Shown here: one piece after another, positions 21,252 to 30,653 of the stretch
Position numbering within the stretch: the stretch's first letter is position 1
How the letters are laid out: the number at the start of each line of letters is the position of its first letter
Source of the DNA: Streptococcus pneumoniae
Lineage (GTDB): Bacteria > Bacillota > Bacilli > Lactobacillales > Streptococcaceae
Direction of reading: 5' to 3'
Length of the DNA stretch: 64,000 nt
NCBI RefSeq assembly: GCF_001113365.1
Contig: NZ_CKYA01000008.1
Location: 12,745 to 76,744 of the forward strand
Program-made: the position numbers and the translations under genes
Notes under the pieces: generated by a model
Database searches by the model: none
Seen by the model: only the letters and a program-made list of their open reading frames with translations
Told to the model about the DNA's origin: nothing

Positions 21252-22289
21252 TTAGGGATTGTTTTTCAAGTAATCAATTGCATCTTGTAGGGTTTTAACA
21301 GGCACGATTTTCATATCTGTCTTGATTGTTTTGGCTGCTTCTAGGGCTGTTTGGTAGTTGTTTTTTGCATCAGGATGTGCTTTTTGTTCTTCTTCGCTAA
21401 CAGGGTTATCAGGGGCAAAGAAAATCGCGGCACCTTCTCTAGCCGAAGCTACAACTTTTTTATCAATACCTCCAATATCCCCCACATTCCCATCGCGGTC
21501 AATAGTTCCGGTACCGGCAACGATACGGCCATTACGAAGGCCAGGGTCAGCTATTTGGGTATAGATGGCCAGACTAAACATGAGACCAGCACTTGGTCCG
21601 CCGATACCAGCTGTTGAAAAGCGAATTGGGACATCACTGGTCACTTCCGTACGGTCAATCAATCCGATTCCAATCCCATTTTTGCCATTTTCCAAGGTGA
21701 TAATCTTACCTTCTGCAGATTTGGTTTGTCCATCCTCTTCATAGGTGACCTTGACGGAGTCCCCTAGTTTTTGAGAATTGACGTAATCAATCAAGTCTTT
21801 GGAACTGTCAAAGGTTTGATCATTGACTGCTGTGACCGTATCAGAGATGTTGAGAATCCCTTTAAAAGTCGAATTATCCGTCACAGTCAAAACATAAACC
21901 CCAAGATATTTTAGTTCAATATCTTTACCAGCTGTTTTTAGCCCTTGATATTTTGCCATATTTTGCGATGTTTGCATGTAGAATTGATTAATCCGCATAA
22001 ATTCAACATCAGAAGAGCCACCTGTAGTCTCTTGGGCACTACGAATATCTGTAAAAGGCGTCAACCACGCATAAATCATATGGGCTAAAGTAGCGTGCTG
22101 AACACCAACCGTAACGAATTGATAGGCACCAGCTTCCTTATCTTCTGTATCATTGACTTTAAGGACTTGGCGAATATCTTCCGAACCACCTGGAACCTCT
22201 ATATAGTAGGGCAAGGGCACTACAAATGCCAAGAAAGTCACAATCAAGGCCGCAATGACATATAAGGGCCATCTAATCTTTTTTTTCAT
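21252..22289 (-). CDS. sepM: Membrane-anchored PDZ/Lon-type serine protease SepM
   Basis: 345 residues with an N-terminal membrane segment ([20 protein letters not shown]), a PDZ domain (about residues 125-200, [20 protein letters not shown]) and a C-terminal Lon-like protease domain. The catalytic Ser is in [16 protein letters not shown] and the catalytic Lys in [11 protein letters not shown]. The S. mutans homologue SepM trims the competence pheromone outside the cell; the B. subtilis relative is YlbL. Here the substrate is unknown. It overlaps the 3' end of coaD by 17 bases and belongs to the rsmD-coaD-sepM operon. Confidence 0.92.
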   Translation of the reverse strand: MKKKIRWPLYVIAALIVTFLAFVVPLPYYIEVPGGSEDIRQVLKVNDTEDKEAGAYQFVTVGVQHATLAHMIYAWLTPFTDIRSAQETTGGSSDVEFMRINQFYMQTSQNMAKYQGLKTAGKDIELKYLGVYVLTVTDNSTFKGILNISDTVTAVNDQTFDSSKDLIDYVNSQKLGDSVKVTYEEDGQTKSAEGKIITLENGKNGIGIGLIDRTEVTSDVPIRFSTAGIGGPSAGLMFSLAIYTQIADPGLRNGRIVAGTGTIDRDGNVGDIGGIDKKVVASAREGAAIFFAPDNPVSEEEQKAHPDAKNNYQTALEAAKTIKTDMKIVPVKTLQDAIDYLKNNP

Positions 22290-22761
22290 TTCTTATTTCC
22301 TCCAAAATACTCTCAGGAACATAGCAGGCAACATCCTGACCAAACTTCAAAAGCTCTCTAACGCCTGATGAACTAATATAGAGATGTTCAGGTCGACTAT
22401 GTAAATAAATGGTCTCTATATCAGGAGACAGCTGATGGTTGTAGTAATCAAAACTGGCTTCATATTGCAAATCCGACGCATTTCTCAAGCCTCGCACTAG
22501 GCAAGTAGCCCCCAGTCTTTTTGCGACATCAACCACCAATTCATCATGAGAAGACACAACTTCAACATTTTCCAAATGTTTCAAAGCCTTTTCTAGCCCT
22601 CGTTTACGATTTTCGATAGGGAGAAATCCCTGTTTGTGGGGATTAAAAAAAATACCGACATAGAGCTTATCAAAGAGTTTGCTAGCCCGTTCAATCATAT
22701 CCAGATGCCCATTTGTCATCGGATCAAATGAGCCTGTGAATAAGCCAATCTTATCTGACAT
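22273..22761 (-). CDS. coaD: Phosphopantetheine adenylyltransferase
   Basis: Fourth step of coenzyme A synthesis: joins ATP and 4'-phosphopantetheine to give dephospho-CoA. 162 residues, the family length. The nucleotidyltransferase HxGH-type motif appears as [18 protein letters not shown] and the second motif as [13 protein letters not shown] near residue 127. The ATG lies inside the end of rsmD (11-base overlap). Both ends overlap neighbours, so the three genes are a tight operon. Confidence 0.97.
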   Translation of the reverse strand: MSDKIGLFTGSFDPMTNGHLDMIERASKLFDKLYVGIFFNPHKQGFLPIENRKRGLEKALKHLENVEVVSSHDELVVDVAKRLGATCLVRGLRNASDLQYEASFDYYNHQLSPDIETIYLHSRPEHLYISSSGVRELLKFGQDVACYVPESILEEIRNEKKD

Positions 22762-23290
22762 AGACTGTCACCTTACTAATTCCATAAATCTTTTCCTTCC
22801 AGATACCCAGGCAGGCAATTTCTTCTGGAAGTTCAACGGCCTTATCCGTCTCACACACGACCATGACATCTTCAGAAAAAAGCTCCCTCTCAGCCATTTT
22901 TTCAATATCTGCTACGATTTGTTCCTTGGCATAAGGAGGGTCTAAGAAAATGAGGTCGAATTCCCCAGATACCTGTTCCAATGCTCTTTCTGCATCCATC
23001 TTGAGGAGCTCAAATTTTCCAACTTCCTTGGTCATCTGAATATTTTCAGCCACGATAGCCTGAGCCTTACGGTCTCGCTCCACCAAAACAGCGCTGGATA
23101 TGCCACGCGATACTGCCTCGATAGATAAACCACCACTACCTGCATAAAGGTCCAAGACTCGCCCCCCTTCAAAGTAGGGACCAATCATGTTAAAAATGGC
23201 TCCCCTAACCTTATCCGAAGTAGGTCTTGTCGTCTTGCCTTCTAGTGTCTTGAGGGGACGTCCCCCATAGATTCCTGATACGATTTTCAT
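22751..23290 (-). CDS. rsmD: 16S rRNA (guanine966-N2)-methyltransferase
   Basis: 179 residues of the RsmD family, which methylates G966 of 16S rRNA in the 30S subunit. The SAM-binding motif is [19 protein letters not shown] (about residues 45-63) and the catalytic motif [11 protein letters not shown] near residue 115. The N-terminus [15 protein letters not shown] is conserved in the family. There is no Shine-Dalgarno; TGGTATAAT (TATAAT at 23298-23303) ends seven bases before the ATG, so the message may be leaderless. It heads the rsmD-coaD-sepM operon. Confidence 0.95.
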   Translation of the reverse strand: MKIVSGIYGGRPLKTLEGKTTRPTSDKVRGAIFNMIGPYFEGGRVLDLYAGSGGLSIEAVSRGISSAVLVERDRKAQAIVAENIQMTKEVGKFELLKMDAERALEQVSGEFDLIFLDPPYAKEQIVADIEKMAERELFSEDVMVVCETDKAVELPEEIACLGIWKEKIYGISKVTVYVR

Positions 23291-23297
23291 ACCGTTT

Positions 23298-23306
23298 ATT
23301 ATACCA
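23298..23306 (-). promoter_or_regulatory. Extended -10 promoter of rsmD, probably leaderless
   Basis: Minus strand TGGTATAAT followed by AAACGGT and the rsmD ATG. The seven-base gap leaves no room for a ribosome-binding site. Confidence 0.55.
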
Positions 23307-23332
23307 AATTATAGGCAAAAGAGAAAGAAAAC

Positions 23333-23348
23333 CGAACCTTGCGGTTCG
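23333..23348 (-). terminator. asnA terminator
   Basis: CGAACC / GGTTCG 6-bp stem with a 4-base loop, followed on the minus strand by GTTTTCTTTC. It lies just after the asnA stop and before the rsmD promoter. Confidence 0.75.
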
Positions 23349-23353
23349 ATTCT

Positions 23354-24346
23354 CTATAAAATATTTTCGTAAGTATCGCGAACTTCTTGAGGCCAAACAC
23401 TTGTTTGCACTTCTCCGATATGTTTCTTGCGAAGTAGGAACATGGCCATACGAGATTGTCCAATTCCTCCACCGATTGTCAATGGGAATAGACCATTCAA
23501 CAAAGCCTTGTGCCATTCCAATTCCAAGCGGTCTTCATCACCTGTGATTTTCACCTGACGGCGAAGAGTTTCTTCATCTACACGGATTCCCATAGAAGAC
23601 AACTCAAAGGCTCCACCTAGAGATTCATTCCAGACAAGAATATCGCCATTTAGACCCTTGTAGCCATTTTCAGATTCGCTTGTCCAGTCATCATAGTCTG
23701 GTGCACGTCCATCGTGCGGTTTACCGTCTGGCAACTCGCCACCGATACCAATCAAAAAGACGGCTCCAAATTCTTTACAGATCGCATTTTCACGTTCTTT
23801 CGGTGTCAAGTCTGGGTAGCGTTCTACCAACTCTTCTGTATGGATGAAAGTAATCTGTTTTGGCAAGATTGATTCGATGTCATAACGGGCTTCAACAGCT
23901 AGCTCAGTCAGACGAATAGCCTTGTAAATCTTCTCAACTGTTTCTTTTAGATAAGCGATGTTACGCTTACCATTTGGGATAACCTTCTCCCAGTCCCACT
24001 GGTCAACATAAACAGAGTGGGTTGCATCCAGCGAATCTTCGTCTGGACGAAGAGCCTTCATGTGGACGAAGAGACCTTCACCCTCACCGAAACCAAAACG
24101 AGCCAAGGTATGGCGTTTCCATTTAGCAAGGGAGTGCACCACTTCATAAGTAGCATCAGGGATTTGGAGAACCTTGACCGATACGGCGTTCTCCACACCT
24201 GATAAGTTGTCCTGCATCCCGTCGCCGACCCTGCTCAAGATAGGACCTTGAACTTCGACAACTTCTAACTTATCTTTCAAATATTGGGTAAAAGTGTTTT
24301 TAACAAAGGAAATTTCTTCTTGTTGGTGGATAAAACTTTTCTTCAT
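23354..24346 (-). CDS. asnA: Aspartate-ammonia ligase (asparagine synthetase A)
   Basis: Makes asparagine from aspartate, ammonia and ATP via an aspartyl-adenylate. 330 residues, the family length, with class-II aminoacyl-tRNA-synthetase-like motifs: [19 protein letters not shown] near the N-terminus, [11 protein letters not shown] near 110 and the C-terminal [18 protein letters not shown]. It is a single-gene unit with its own terminator. I looked for a T-box leader in the 110 bases upstream and found none. Confidence 0.97.
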   Translation of the reverse strand: MKKSFIHQQEEISFVKNTFTQYLKDKLEVVEVQGPILSRVGDGMQDNLSGVENAVSVKVLQIPDATYEVVHSLAKWKRHTLARFGFGEGEGLFVHMKALRPDEDSLDATHSVYVDQWDWEKVIPNGKRNIAYLKETVEKIYKAIRLTELAVEARYDIESILPKQITFIHTEELVERYPDLTPKERENAICKEFGAVFLIGIGGELPDGKPHDGRAPDYDDWTSESENGYKGLNGDILVWNESLGGAFELSSMGIRVDEETLRRQVKITGDEDRLELEWHKALLNGLFPLTIGGGIGQSRMAMFLLRKKHIGEVQTSVWPQEVRDTYENIL

Positions 24347-24417
24347 AAGCTACTCCTCAAAAATTAGTTAAAAGCATTATACACCTATTTCCAAGAAAAG
24401 AAAAGAGAAAATTTAAA

Positions 24418-24446
24418 AAAATCAGTGTCACTCAAAACACTGATTT
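24418..24446 (-). terminator. Terminator of the Bax-inhibitor-like gene
   Basis: A perfect 10-bp stem AAATCAGTGT / ACACTGATTT followed on the minus strand by TTTTTTT. It lies 10 bases after the stop of the gene at 24457. Confidence 0.85.
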
Positions 24447-24456
24447 CATAGACCCT

Positions 24457-25140
24457 TTAGTCATTGCGACCGAAGATACGTAAAATACTTAGGAAGAGAT
24501 TGATAAAATCAAGATAGATGCTGAGAGCCATTGACACAACCCAACCTGTTGCTACACGACCTTGTGATTGTTCATAGGCAAGGCGAATTTTTTGGTTATC
24601 CCAAGCAATCAACCCAGAGAAGACCAAGACCATGGCTACGCTGATCATATAATCAAAGAAACCGCTAGCCAAGAAAATATTGACTACCATAGCAATCAGC
24701 AAACCGATAAGAGCCGCCATCATAGCCCGACCAAGACCACTCAAGTCTTTCTTAGTGAACATACCGACTGCCGCCATGACAAAGAAGAGAAGGGCGCTCG
24801 ACACAAAGGCGGATAAAACTGTACCCGGAGTATAGAAGGCCACCACAAAACTGAGGGTAAAGCCGTTTAATACTGAGTAAAGTAAAAATACTGGAAGAGC
24901 CGCTGGACTATTCTTTGAAGCCATACTGCTGGCAACGAAAACCAAGGCCAACTCCGCAAAAGTAGCAATGGTCAACCAGAGACGCCCCTGCATCAAAAAG
25001 TAAACCAACTGAGACTGAAAGACCGTCAACATAAGGCCTGATACCAAAGCGGATAGTCCAATCCCCAGACCAACAAAGGCATAAACCTTAGCGTAAAATT
25101 GATTGAGACCTGCGCGGTCATGAATAATAGTGTGATTCAT
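24457..25140 (-). CDS. Bax inhibitor-1 (TMBIM/YetJ) family membrane protein
   Basis: 227 residues with seven membrane segments covering nearly the whole length after residue 18 and a short charged tail (RIFGRND). Bacterial members such as YetJ form pH-sensitive calcium channels; the di-aspartyl sensor candidates lie in the last two segments (AWDNQ and IYLDFINLFLSILRIFG, the typical family C-terminus). The start MNHTIIHDRAGLNQFYAKVY is preceded by AAAGGAGAAAAG. It is a single-gene unit. Confidence 0.9.
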   Translation of the reverse strand: MNHTIIHDRAGLNQFYAKVYAFVGLGIGLSALVSGLMLTVFQSQLVYFLMQGRLWLTIATFAELALVFVASSMASKNSPAALPVFLLYSVLNGFTLSFVVAFYTPGTVLSAFVSSALLFFVMAAVGMFTKKDLSGLGRAMMAALIGLLIAMVVNIFLASGFFDYMISVAMVLVFSGLIAWDNQKIRLAYEQSQGRVATGWVVSMALSIYLDFINLFLSILRIFGRND

Positions 25141-25194
25141 CTTTTCTCCTTTTCTATGAACATCTTTCCTTGATTATAACAAAGAAAGTTAAAA

Positions 25195-25935
25195 TTAGCT
25201 TAAATGAAAAATCAAAATACCAGCTGCAACGGCAACATTCAAACTCTCGGCCTGACCCTTCATGCTAATATGGACCAACTGATCTGCACTTTCAGCCATA
25301 AGGGGACTAATTCCTTGGCCTTCATTTCCCATGACTAGTACAAAATTTTCTATAGGGGACAGTTCCCTGTAATCGACAGAATCCTTAGAAAGAGTTGTTG
25401 CCAACACAGGTACACCTACCTCTTTAGCTCCCTCGAGAAGCCTTTGACTAGACATTCGGTAAATGGGCAGATGGAAATGACTTCCTTGCATGGAACGTAA
25501 GGTCTTGAGACTGTAGATATCTGCCGACTTATCTGAAACAATCACTCCAGTAAAACCTGCTGCATCCGCAGTCCGAATGATAGTTCCTACATTACCAGGA
25601 TCTTGCACATCTTCCAAAAACAAGAACTTGCCCTGATTAAAGTCAGCTTGTCCTACTTCTTCTTTTTGAACCACCGCCACAATTCCCTGTGGAGTCTGAG
25701 AATCCGCCAAATCTAGCAAAATATCCTCTGACACCCAGATAGTTTGCGGAAACGAGGCTAACTGATCTCGGTAATTTTCTAGGGCAAAGATTTTCTCAAT
25801 CGTTACTCCAGCTTGAACAGCTTCTTCAAACAAGTGCCAGCCTTCAATCAAATAGGCAGACTTGCGGTATTTTTTTTGGTGTAATTTCTTGGCATTTTTT
25901 ACCACAGAATTGGCTTTTGAGGTTATAATAGTCAT
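25195..25935 (-). CDS. TrmH/SpoU-family RNA 2'-O-methyltransferase
   Basis: 246 residues from the ATG at 25935 (MTIITSKANSVVKNAKKLHQ). An in-frame ATG six codons earlier overlaps the -10 box and is not used. The N-terminal substrate-binding domain is followed by the knotted SPOUT domain with its three motifs: LEDVQDPGNVGTIIRTADAAGF, LVMGNEGQGIS and MKGQAESLNVAVAAGILIFHL. The target is probably 23S rRNA, as for RlmB-like proteins, but could be a tRNA. TGTTATAAT ends six bases before the ATG and there is no Shine-Dalgarno: a leaderless candidate. It is divergent from acyP. Confidence 0.92.
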   Translation of the reverse strand: MTIITSKANSVVKNAKKLHQKKYRKSAYLIEGWHLFEEAVQAGVTIEKIFALENYRDQLASFPQTIWVSEDILLDLADSQTPQGIVAVVQKEEVGQADFNQGKFLFLEDVQDPGNVGTIIRTADAAGFTGVIVSDKSADIYSLKTLRSMQGSHFHLPIYRMSSQRLLEGAKEVGVPVLATTLSKDSVDYRELSPIENFVLVMGNEGQGISPLMAESADQLVHISMKGQAESLNVAVAAGILIFHLS

Positions 25936-25941
25936 AGAAAT

Positions 25942-25950
25942 ATTATAACA
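25942..25950 (-). promoter_or_regulatory. Extended -10 promoter of the TrmH-family gene
   Basis: Minus strand TGTTATAAT, then ATTTCT and the ATG at 25935. It overlaps the divergent acyP promoter region, where the plus strand reads TATTATAAC. Confidence 0.55.
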
Positions 25951-25968
25951 CAATCAAAGGGGTTTGGT

Positions 25969-26247
25969 ATGCAAAAGGTTAGAATGATTGCCCAAGGTAG
26001 GGTACAGGGAGTCGGCTTTCGTTGGGGTGTTTACAGCTTGGCACTTGAAATTGGTGGCATCACAGGTCGAGTCTGGAATAATGACGACGGCACAGTGGAA
26101 ATTTTAGCCCAAGCAGACTCATCTGCTACCATGGCAAAATTTATCCAAGAAATCCGCAAAGGACCCACACCTTTTTCAAAAGTCAGCTACTTAGATGTCA
26201 AACTGAGCAACTTTCCTCCTTACCCTGACTTTAAAATCGCAAATTAG
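25969..26247 (+). CDS. acyP: Acylphosphatase
   Basis: Small enzyme that hydrolyses acyl phosphates such as acetyl phosphate or 1,3-bisphosphoglycerate. 92 residues. The catalytic Arg is in GRVQGVGFRWG (Arg18) and the catalytic Asn in RVWNNDDGTVE (Asn37), both intact. AAAGGGG lies 6 bases before the ATG. It is divergent from the rRNA methyltransferase gene, an arrangement common in streptococci, and is followed by yidC. Confidence 0.96.
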   Translation: MQKVRMIAQGRVQGVGFRWGVYSLALEIGGITGRVWNNDDGTVEILAQADSSATMAKFIQEIRKGPTPFSKVSYLDVKLSNFPPYPDFKIAN

Positions 26248-26324
26248 GTCTCTAGAACTATTGTATATTTTGTAAAAAAACAGTAGAATAGAAAGGTATA
26301 ATTTTTAAAGAAGGAATAAAAACA

Positions 26325-27251
26325 GTGAAATCTACTAAACGTTTTGCACTCTCGGCTATGGGAGTGGCTATGTTGCTTGTCTTGACTAGCTGTGTCAATG
26401 TCGATAAAACCACAGGTCAGCCAACAGGATTTATTTGGAATACCATCGGAGCCCCTATGGCTGAAGCTATCAAGTACTTCGCTACTGATAAAGGTCTAGG
26501 CTTCGGTGTCGCTATCATCATCGTAACTATTATCGTGCGCTTGATTATCTTGCCACTTGGTATCTACCAATCATGGAAGGCAACGCTTCACTCTGAAAAG
26601 ATGAACGCCCTCAAGCACGTCCTTGAGCCACACCAAACGCGTCTCAAAGAAGCAACTACTCAAGAAGAAAAACTCGAAGCCCAACAAGCCCTCTTTGCTG
26701 CTCAAAAAGAGCACGGCATCAGCATGTTTGGTGGTGTAGGATGTTTCCCTATCCTCCTTCAAATGCCTTTCTTCTCTGCTATCTACTTTGCTGCCCAACA
26801 TACTGAAGGTGTTGCTCAAGCAAGTTACCTAGGAATTCCTCTAGGCTCTCCAAGTATGATTTTGGTTGCCTGTGCTGGCGTCCTTTACTATCTTCAATCG
26901 CTCCTTTCACTTCACGGAGTAGAAGATGAAATGCAAAGAGAACAAATCAAGAAAATGATTTACATGAGCCCACTCATGATTGTCGTCTTCTCCCTCTTCT
27001 CACCAGCTAGTGTCACACTTTACTGGGTTGTTGGTGGTTTCATGATGATTCTCCAACAGTTTATCGTCAACTATATCGTTCGTCCAAAACTTCGCAAAAA
27101 AGTCCGTGAAGAACTGGCAAAGAACCCGCCAAAAGCAAGTGCTTTCTCTAAACCAAGTGGACGAAAAGACGTTACCCCTGAACAACCAACTGCTATCACA
27201 AGCAAGAAAAAACACAAAAATCGCAACGCTGGAAAACAACGTTCGAGATAA
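26325..27251 (+). CDS. yidC: Membrane protein insertase YidC/OxaA
   Basis: Inserts membrane proteins alone or with Sec. 308 residues from a GTG start with AAGGAAT upstream. The N-terminus is a lipoprotein signal with the lipobox LLVLTSC (Cys23), typical of Gram-positive YidC. Five membrane segments follow (about 55-80, 130-155, 170-190, 207-225, 228-250); the conserved groove Arg lies in VTIIVRLIILPLGIYQSWK. The C-terminal tail is strongly basic (KKKHKNRNAGKQRSR), as needed for ribosome contact. Streptococci have two YidC paralogues; the long basic tail alone does not decide between them with certainty. Confidence 0.95.
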   Translation: MKSTKRFALSAMGVAMLLVLTSCVNVDKTTGQPTGFIWNTIGAPMAEAIKYFATDKGLGFGVAIIIVTIIVRLIILPLGIYQSWKATLHSEKMNALKHVLEPHQTRLKEATTQEEKLEAQQALFAAQKEHGISMFGGVGCFPILLQMPFFSAIYFAAQHTEGVAQASYLGIPLGSPSMILVACAGVLYYLQSLLSLHGVEDEMQREQIKKMIYMSPLMIVVFSLFSPASVTLYWVVGGFMMILQQFIVNYIVRPKLRKKVREELAKNPPKASAFSKPSGRKDVTPEQPTAITSKKKHKNRNAGKQRSR

Positions 27252-27260
27252 GAAGAAAAA

Positions 27261-27286
27261 GGCTTAGCTGGTTTGCTAAGTCTTTT
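27261..27286 (+). terminator. yidC terminator
   Basis: GGCTTAGC / GCTAAGTC stem with a 6-base loop followed by TTTTT, about 10 bases after the yidC stop and just before a BOX element. Confidence 0.8.
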
Positions 27287-27294
27287 TGCAAGTC

Positions 27295-27535
27295 ATACTC
27301 TTCGAAAATCTCTTCAAACCACGTCAGCTTCGCCTTGCCGTATGTATGGTTACTGACTTCGTCAGTTCTATTCACAACCTCAAAACAGTGTTTTGAGCTA
27401 ACTTCGTCAGTTCTATTCACAACCTCAAAACAGTGTTTTGAGCTAACTTCGTCAGTTCTATCTACAACCTCAAAGCAGTGCTTTGAGCAGCCTGTGGCTA
27501 GCTTCCTAGTTTACTCTTTGATTTTCATTGAGTAT
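27295..27535 (+). repeat. BOX element, boxA-(boxB)3-boxC
   Basis: Complete BOX starting ATACTCTTCGAAAATC with GCCTTGCCGTATG, three boxB units and boxC ending TTTTCATTGAGTAT. It lies between the convergent genes yidC and pflA. Confidence 0.95.
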
Positions 27536-27538
27536 CAA

Positions 27539-27562
27539 AAGCCCGATGTTTCCATCAGGCTT
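27539..27562 (-). terminator. pflA terminator
   Basis: AAGCC...ATG / CAT...GGCTT hairpin (one internal mismatch), adjacent to the BOX and 5 bases past the pflA stop. On the minus strand it is followed by TTGATAC rather than a T-run, so it is moderate. Confidence 0.55.
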
Positions 27563-27567
27563 CTTTA

Positions 27568-28362
27568 TTATCCATGTACACGTTTCATATAGTCTTGGTA
27601 ACTTTCGGTATCCATGAGTTGTTTAGCGTTCTTGACGCGGTCTGCTGTTGGTGGTTTAACCCCTTCGAGCGAATAAGGAATTCCCAGTTCACGCCATTTG
27701 AACTCACCCATGGTATGATATGGTAGAATTTCAAACTTATCAACATTTTTAAGGGTCTTGACGAACTTCCCAAGTTCAATCAAGTCATCATCTCTATCTG
27801 TCAAGCCTGGAACTAGCACGTGGCGAATCCAGACAGGTTTTCCAATATCTGATAGATACTGGGCACAGGCCAAGATATTTTTATTGGTTTGGCTAGTGAC
27901 AATCTTGTGCTGTTCTTCGTTGATTTCCTTAATATCCAAGAGAACCAAGTCAGTGACAGCCATGAGTTTGTCAAATTTCTCAAGGTAACGTGGTTTATTA
28001 CGAAAAGGAAGGGCACAGGTGTCCAAGGTACAGTGGATTCCTTGTTCCTTAGCCTTGGTAAAGAGGGCAATCAGGAAATCAATCTGCAAGAGGGCTTCTC
28101 CTCCACTGACTGTAATCCCACCCTTATTTCCCCAGAAACCGCGGTAGCGCAAGGCCTCTGTCAAGACATCATCTACCGTCCGTTCACGCGATTTATTAGA
28201 CTCCATCGCCCAAGTGTCCGGGTTGTGGCAATACTGGCAACGCATGTGACAGCCCTGCAAAAAGACAATAAAGCGAATACCAGGCCCATCTACTGACCCA
28301 AAGCTTTCTGTCGAATGCACCATTCCTGTCACTTGTCCATAATCAATTGTTTCTTCAGACAT
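27568..28362 (-). CDS. pflA: Pyruvate formate-lyase activating enzyme
   Basis: Radical SAM enzyme that installs the glycyl radical on pyruvate formate-lyase, enabling mixed-acid fermentation without oxygen. 264 residues. The 4Fe-4S motif CHMRCQYC holds Cys38, Cys42 and Cys45; GGITVSGGEALLQ binds SAM. The ATG has AAGGAAGG about 8 bases upstream. It is a single-gene unit. A cre-like site in its leader (28376-28390) and a TATAAT at 28397-28402 suggest control by CcpA, which is encoded at 58237. Confidence 0.95.
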   Translation of the reverse strand: MSEETIDYGQVTGMVHSTESFGSVDGPGIRFIVFLQGCHMRCQYCHNPDTWAMESNKSRERTVDDVLTEALRYRGFWGNKGGITVSGGEALLQIDFLIALFTKAKEQGIHCTLDTCALPFRNKPRYLEKFDKLMAVTDLVLLDIKEINEEQHKIVTSQTNKNILACAQYLSDIGKPVWIRHVLVPGLTDRDDDLIELGKFVKTLKNVDKFEILPYHTMGEFKWRELGIPYSLEGVKPPTADRVKNAKQLMDTESYQDYMKRVHG

Positions 28363-28375
28363 ATCGTTACCTTCC

Positions 28376-28390
28376 TTGAAAACGTTTTAT
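28376..28390 (-). promoter_or_regulatory. cre-like site in the pflA leader
   Basis: TTGAAAACGTTTTAT matches the cre consensus WTGNAANCGNWNNCW at 14 of 15 positions. It lies between the -10 box (TATAAT, minus strand, 28397-28402) and the pflA start, where bound CcpA would block RNA polymerase. Confidence 0.6.
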
Positions 28391-28487
28391 AGTTTTATTA
28401 TATCACGACTTGAAGGAAAAACAAGATTTTTGCCTATTTTTTAGAAAGCAATCTGTTTTTCAATTTCATTTTCAATTACTTATCATT

Positions 28488-29738
28488 TTATTCTTCAAAA
28501 TCAAAACCATACAAGGTTGCAAAGTAGTCCTCAGGGCGCTCTGCACGGCGGATTTGATGGGCTTTGCCTTCTTCGGTATAGAGGATTTCCGCAGAACGAA
28601 GTTTGGCATTGTACTGGTAGCCCATTGAAAATCCGTGGGCACCTGTATCATGAATGACCAGCAAATCACCGATTTCTGTATGAGGCAGTTCGCGATTCAC
28701 TGCAAATTTATCATTGTTTTCACAGAGTGAACCAACCACATCTACCACTTCAGCTGGTCCATCTGGATGGGTCACATTAGTAATATGATGGTAGGCTCCG
28801 TACATAGCTGGACGCATGAGGTTGACTGCTGATGCATCCACACCTAGATAGGTACGGTAGGTTTTCTTCTTATGAGTGACTCTTGTGACCAAAGCACCGT
28901 GAGGGGCCAACATAAAGCGCCCCAATTCGGTGAAAATCTTGACCTGACCAAGACCTGCTGGCGTAAGAACTTCTTCATAAACCTTACGAACCCCCTCACC
29001 AATCAAGGCAATATCATTTGGCTCCTGATCAAGACGATAATTGACACCAATACCGCCAGAAAGATTGATAAAGTCTAGCGAAATGCCCAACTTTTCCTTG
29101 ATTTCAACAGCCAATTCAAAGAGCTGACGCGCCAACTCTGGATAATAGAGATGGGTCACGGTATTGGATGCTAGAAAGGAGTGAATCCCAAATGTCTTAG
29201 CTCCTTTTTCCTTCAAGATAGCAAAAGCTTCAAAGAGCTGGTCCTTGGTCATGCCAAACTTGGCTTCTCCAGGATTGTCCATAATATCTGTCCCCAGTTC
29301 AAAAACGCCTCCAGGATTGTAACGACAAGAGATAATCTCTGGAATGCCTGCTGCTCGCTCCAGATGTTCAATATCTTCAAAAGCATCCAAGTTAATGGTC
29401 GCACCCAATTCACGCGCATAGGCATATTCCTTGTCTGGCGTGTTGTTTGAAGAGAACATGATCTCAGAACCTGGGAAATTCAGTTTATGACTCATCAAAA
29501 GTTCTACATAACTAGAGCAGTCCACACCACAGCCTTCCTCTTGGAGAATTTTCAAAATAGCTGGGGTTGGAGTAGCCTTAACTGCAAAATATTCCTTAAA
29601 GCCCTTGTTCCACGAAAAGGCTTGATTGACGGCCCTTGCCTTCTCACGAATCCCCTTCTCATCATACAAGTGAAAGGGAGTCGGGAACTCGGCAACAATC
29701 GCTTCTAACTCTTCTCTATTGATAAATGGTGTTTTCAT
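28488..29738 (-). CDS. lysA: Diaminopimelate decarboxylase-like PLP enzyme
   Basis: 416-residue fold-type III (alanine-racemase-like barrel) PLP decarboxylase. The PLP lysine is Lys54 in EYFAVKATPTP, and LSGGIGVNYR, the phosphate-binding segment FTELGRFMLAPHG and the GSLCENNDKF motif that supplies the cross-subunit Cys are all present. This fits LysA, which makes L-lysine from meso-diaminopimelate; pneumococcal peptidoglycan uses lysine. Other carboxyornithine/carboxynorspermidine decarboxylases share the fold, so substrate is inferred. Single-gene unit between pflA and purR. Confidence 0.88.
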   Translation of the reverse strand: MKTPFINREELEAIVAEFPTPFHLYDEKGIREKARAVNQAFSWNKGFKEYFAVKATPTPAILKILQEEGCGVDCSSYVELLMSHKLNFPGSEIMFSSNNTPDKEYAYARELGATINLDAFEDIEHLERAAGIPEIISCRYNPGGVFELGTDIMDNPGEAKFGMTKDQLFEAFAILKEKGAKTFGIHSFLASNTVTHLYYPELARQLFELAVEIKEKLGISLDFINLSGGIGVNYRLDQEPNDIALIGEGVRKVYEEVLTPAGLGQVKIFTELGRFMLAPHGALVTRVTHKKKTYRTYLGVDASAVNLMRPAMYGAYHHITNVTHPDGPAEVVDVVGSLCENNDKFAVNRELPHTEIGDLLVIHDTGAHGFSMGYQYNAKLRSAEILYTEEGKAHQIRRAERPEDYFATLYGFDFEE

Positions 29739-29765
29739 AAGTTTCCTTCTATTCTATTTGCAAAG

Positions 29766-29793
29766 AAAGGCTGGGACAATCGTTCCAACCTTT
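29766..29793 (-). terminator. purR terminator
   Basis: AAAGGTTGGAAC / GTCCCAGCCTTT stem with a 4-base loop (one mismatch plus G-U pairs) followed on the minus strand by CTTTG. It lies 11 bases past the purR stop. Confidence 0.7.
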
Positions 29794-29804
29794 AGTTCTA
29801 TCTC

Positions 29805-30632
29805 TTATTTATCTTTGTCAAAGATATTGCCAACCTCAACATCAATGGCTTGATTCTTGACATCAATATTGGTTACCTTCAAGAGTGACTTGTAGTCAAA
29901 CTGCTTTTCACGTTCTTCTTGGGCATTGTCCGCGAAGACCGCTACACCTGCCAATTCTGAATCGAACTCACGCAAGAGGCTAATCATACCGTTGACCGTT
30001 CCGCCACCTTTCAAGAAGTCATCCACAATCAAGACACGGCTGCCTGCCTTGAGACTACGTTTTGAAAGGAACATTTTCTCGATACGGTCACCACTTGAAC
30101 CTGATACATAGTTGACGCTGACAGTTGAGCCTTCGGTAATTTTCAGGTCACGGCGCACAATAACAAAAGGAACATTGAGGACATTGGCAACTGCATTTGC
30201 AAGTGGAACACCCTTAGTCGCTACTGTCATAACGGCATCAATTTTTTGATCCATAAAGCTCTTGGCAATAATGCGACCAATATTTTTCAAGATAGCTGGT
30301 GTGCTAAGCAAATCAGACAGGTAGATGTAGCCACCTGGCAAGATACGGTCACTTTCTGACAACTTAGCACGCAAGTCTTCAACCATTTCCTTAGCATCCT
30401 GACTCGAAATAGATGGTGTAAAGATGACACCTCCGCCAGCCCCAGTTACAGTCTGAATGTGACCGATTTCGATTTCCTCAAAGGCGCGTTTGATAATCAC
30501 TATATCCTCTGAGATGGATGATTTAGCAGATTCATACTTTTCAGCAAAAGTATTGAGACTAGTTAGTTTATAAGGATGATTAATCAAATAGTTGGAAATG
30601 ACAACCATCCGATCACTTCTTCTTAATTTCAT
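29805..30632 (-). CDS. purR: Purine biosynthesis regulator PurR (Gram-positive type)
   Basis: 275 residues: an N-terminal winged helix (about 1-75, RSDRMVVISNYLINHPYKLT) fused to a phosphoribosyltransferase-like domain. The PRPP-binding loop is VLIVDDFLKGGGTVNG near residue 205. In lactic streptococci PurR senses PRPP and activates pur genes through PurBox sites. No pur gene or PurBox is seen here, so its targets lie elsewhere. Single-gene unit. Confidence 0.95.
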   Translation of the reverse strand: MKLRRSDRMVVISNYLINHPYKLTSLNTFAEKYESAKSSISEDIVIIKRAFEEIEIGHIQTVTGAGGGVIFTPSISSQDAKEMVEDLRAKLSESDRILPGGYIYLSDLLSTPAILKNIGRIIAKSFMDQKIDAVMTVATKGVPLANAVANVLNVPFVIVRRDLKITEGSTVSVNYVSGSSGDRIEKMFLSKRSLKAGSRVLIVDDFLKGGGTVNGMISLLREFDSELAGVAVFADNAQEEREKQFDYKSLLKVTNIDVKNQAIDVEVGNIFDKDK

Positions 30633-30653
30633 TTCTATTTCCTATTCCATTTT

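Noticed and set aside
24347..24456. T-box leader of asnA
   Set aside because: The gap is too short, with no T-box core sequence; the only hairpin belongs to the neighbouring gene as its terminator.
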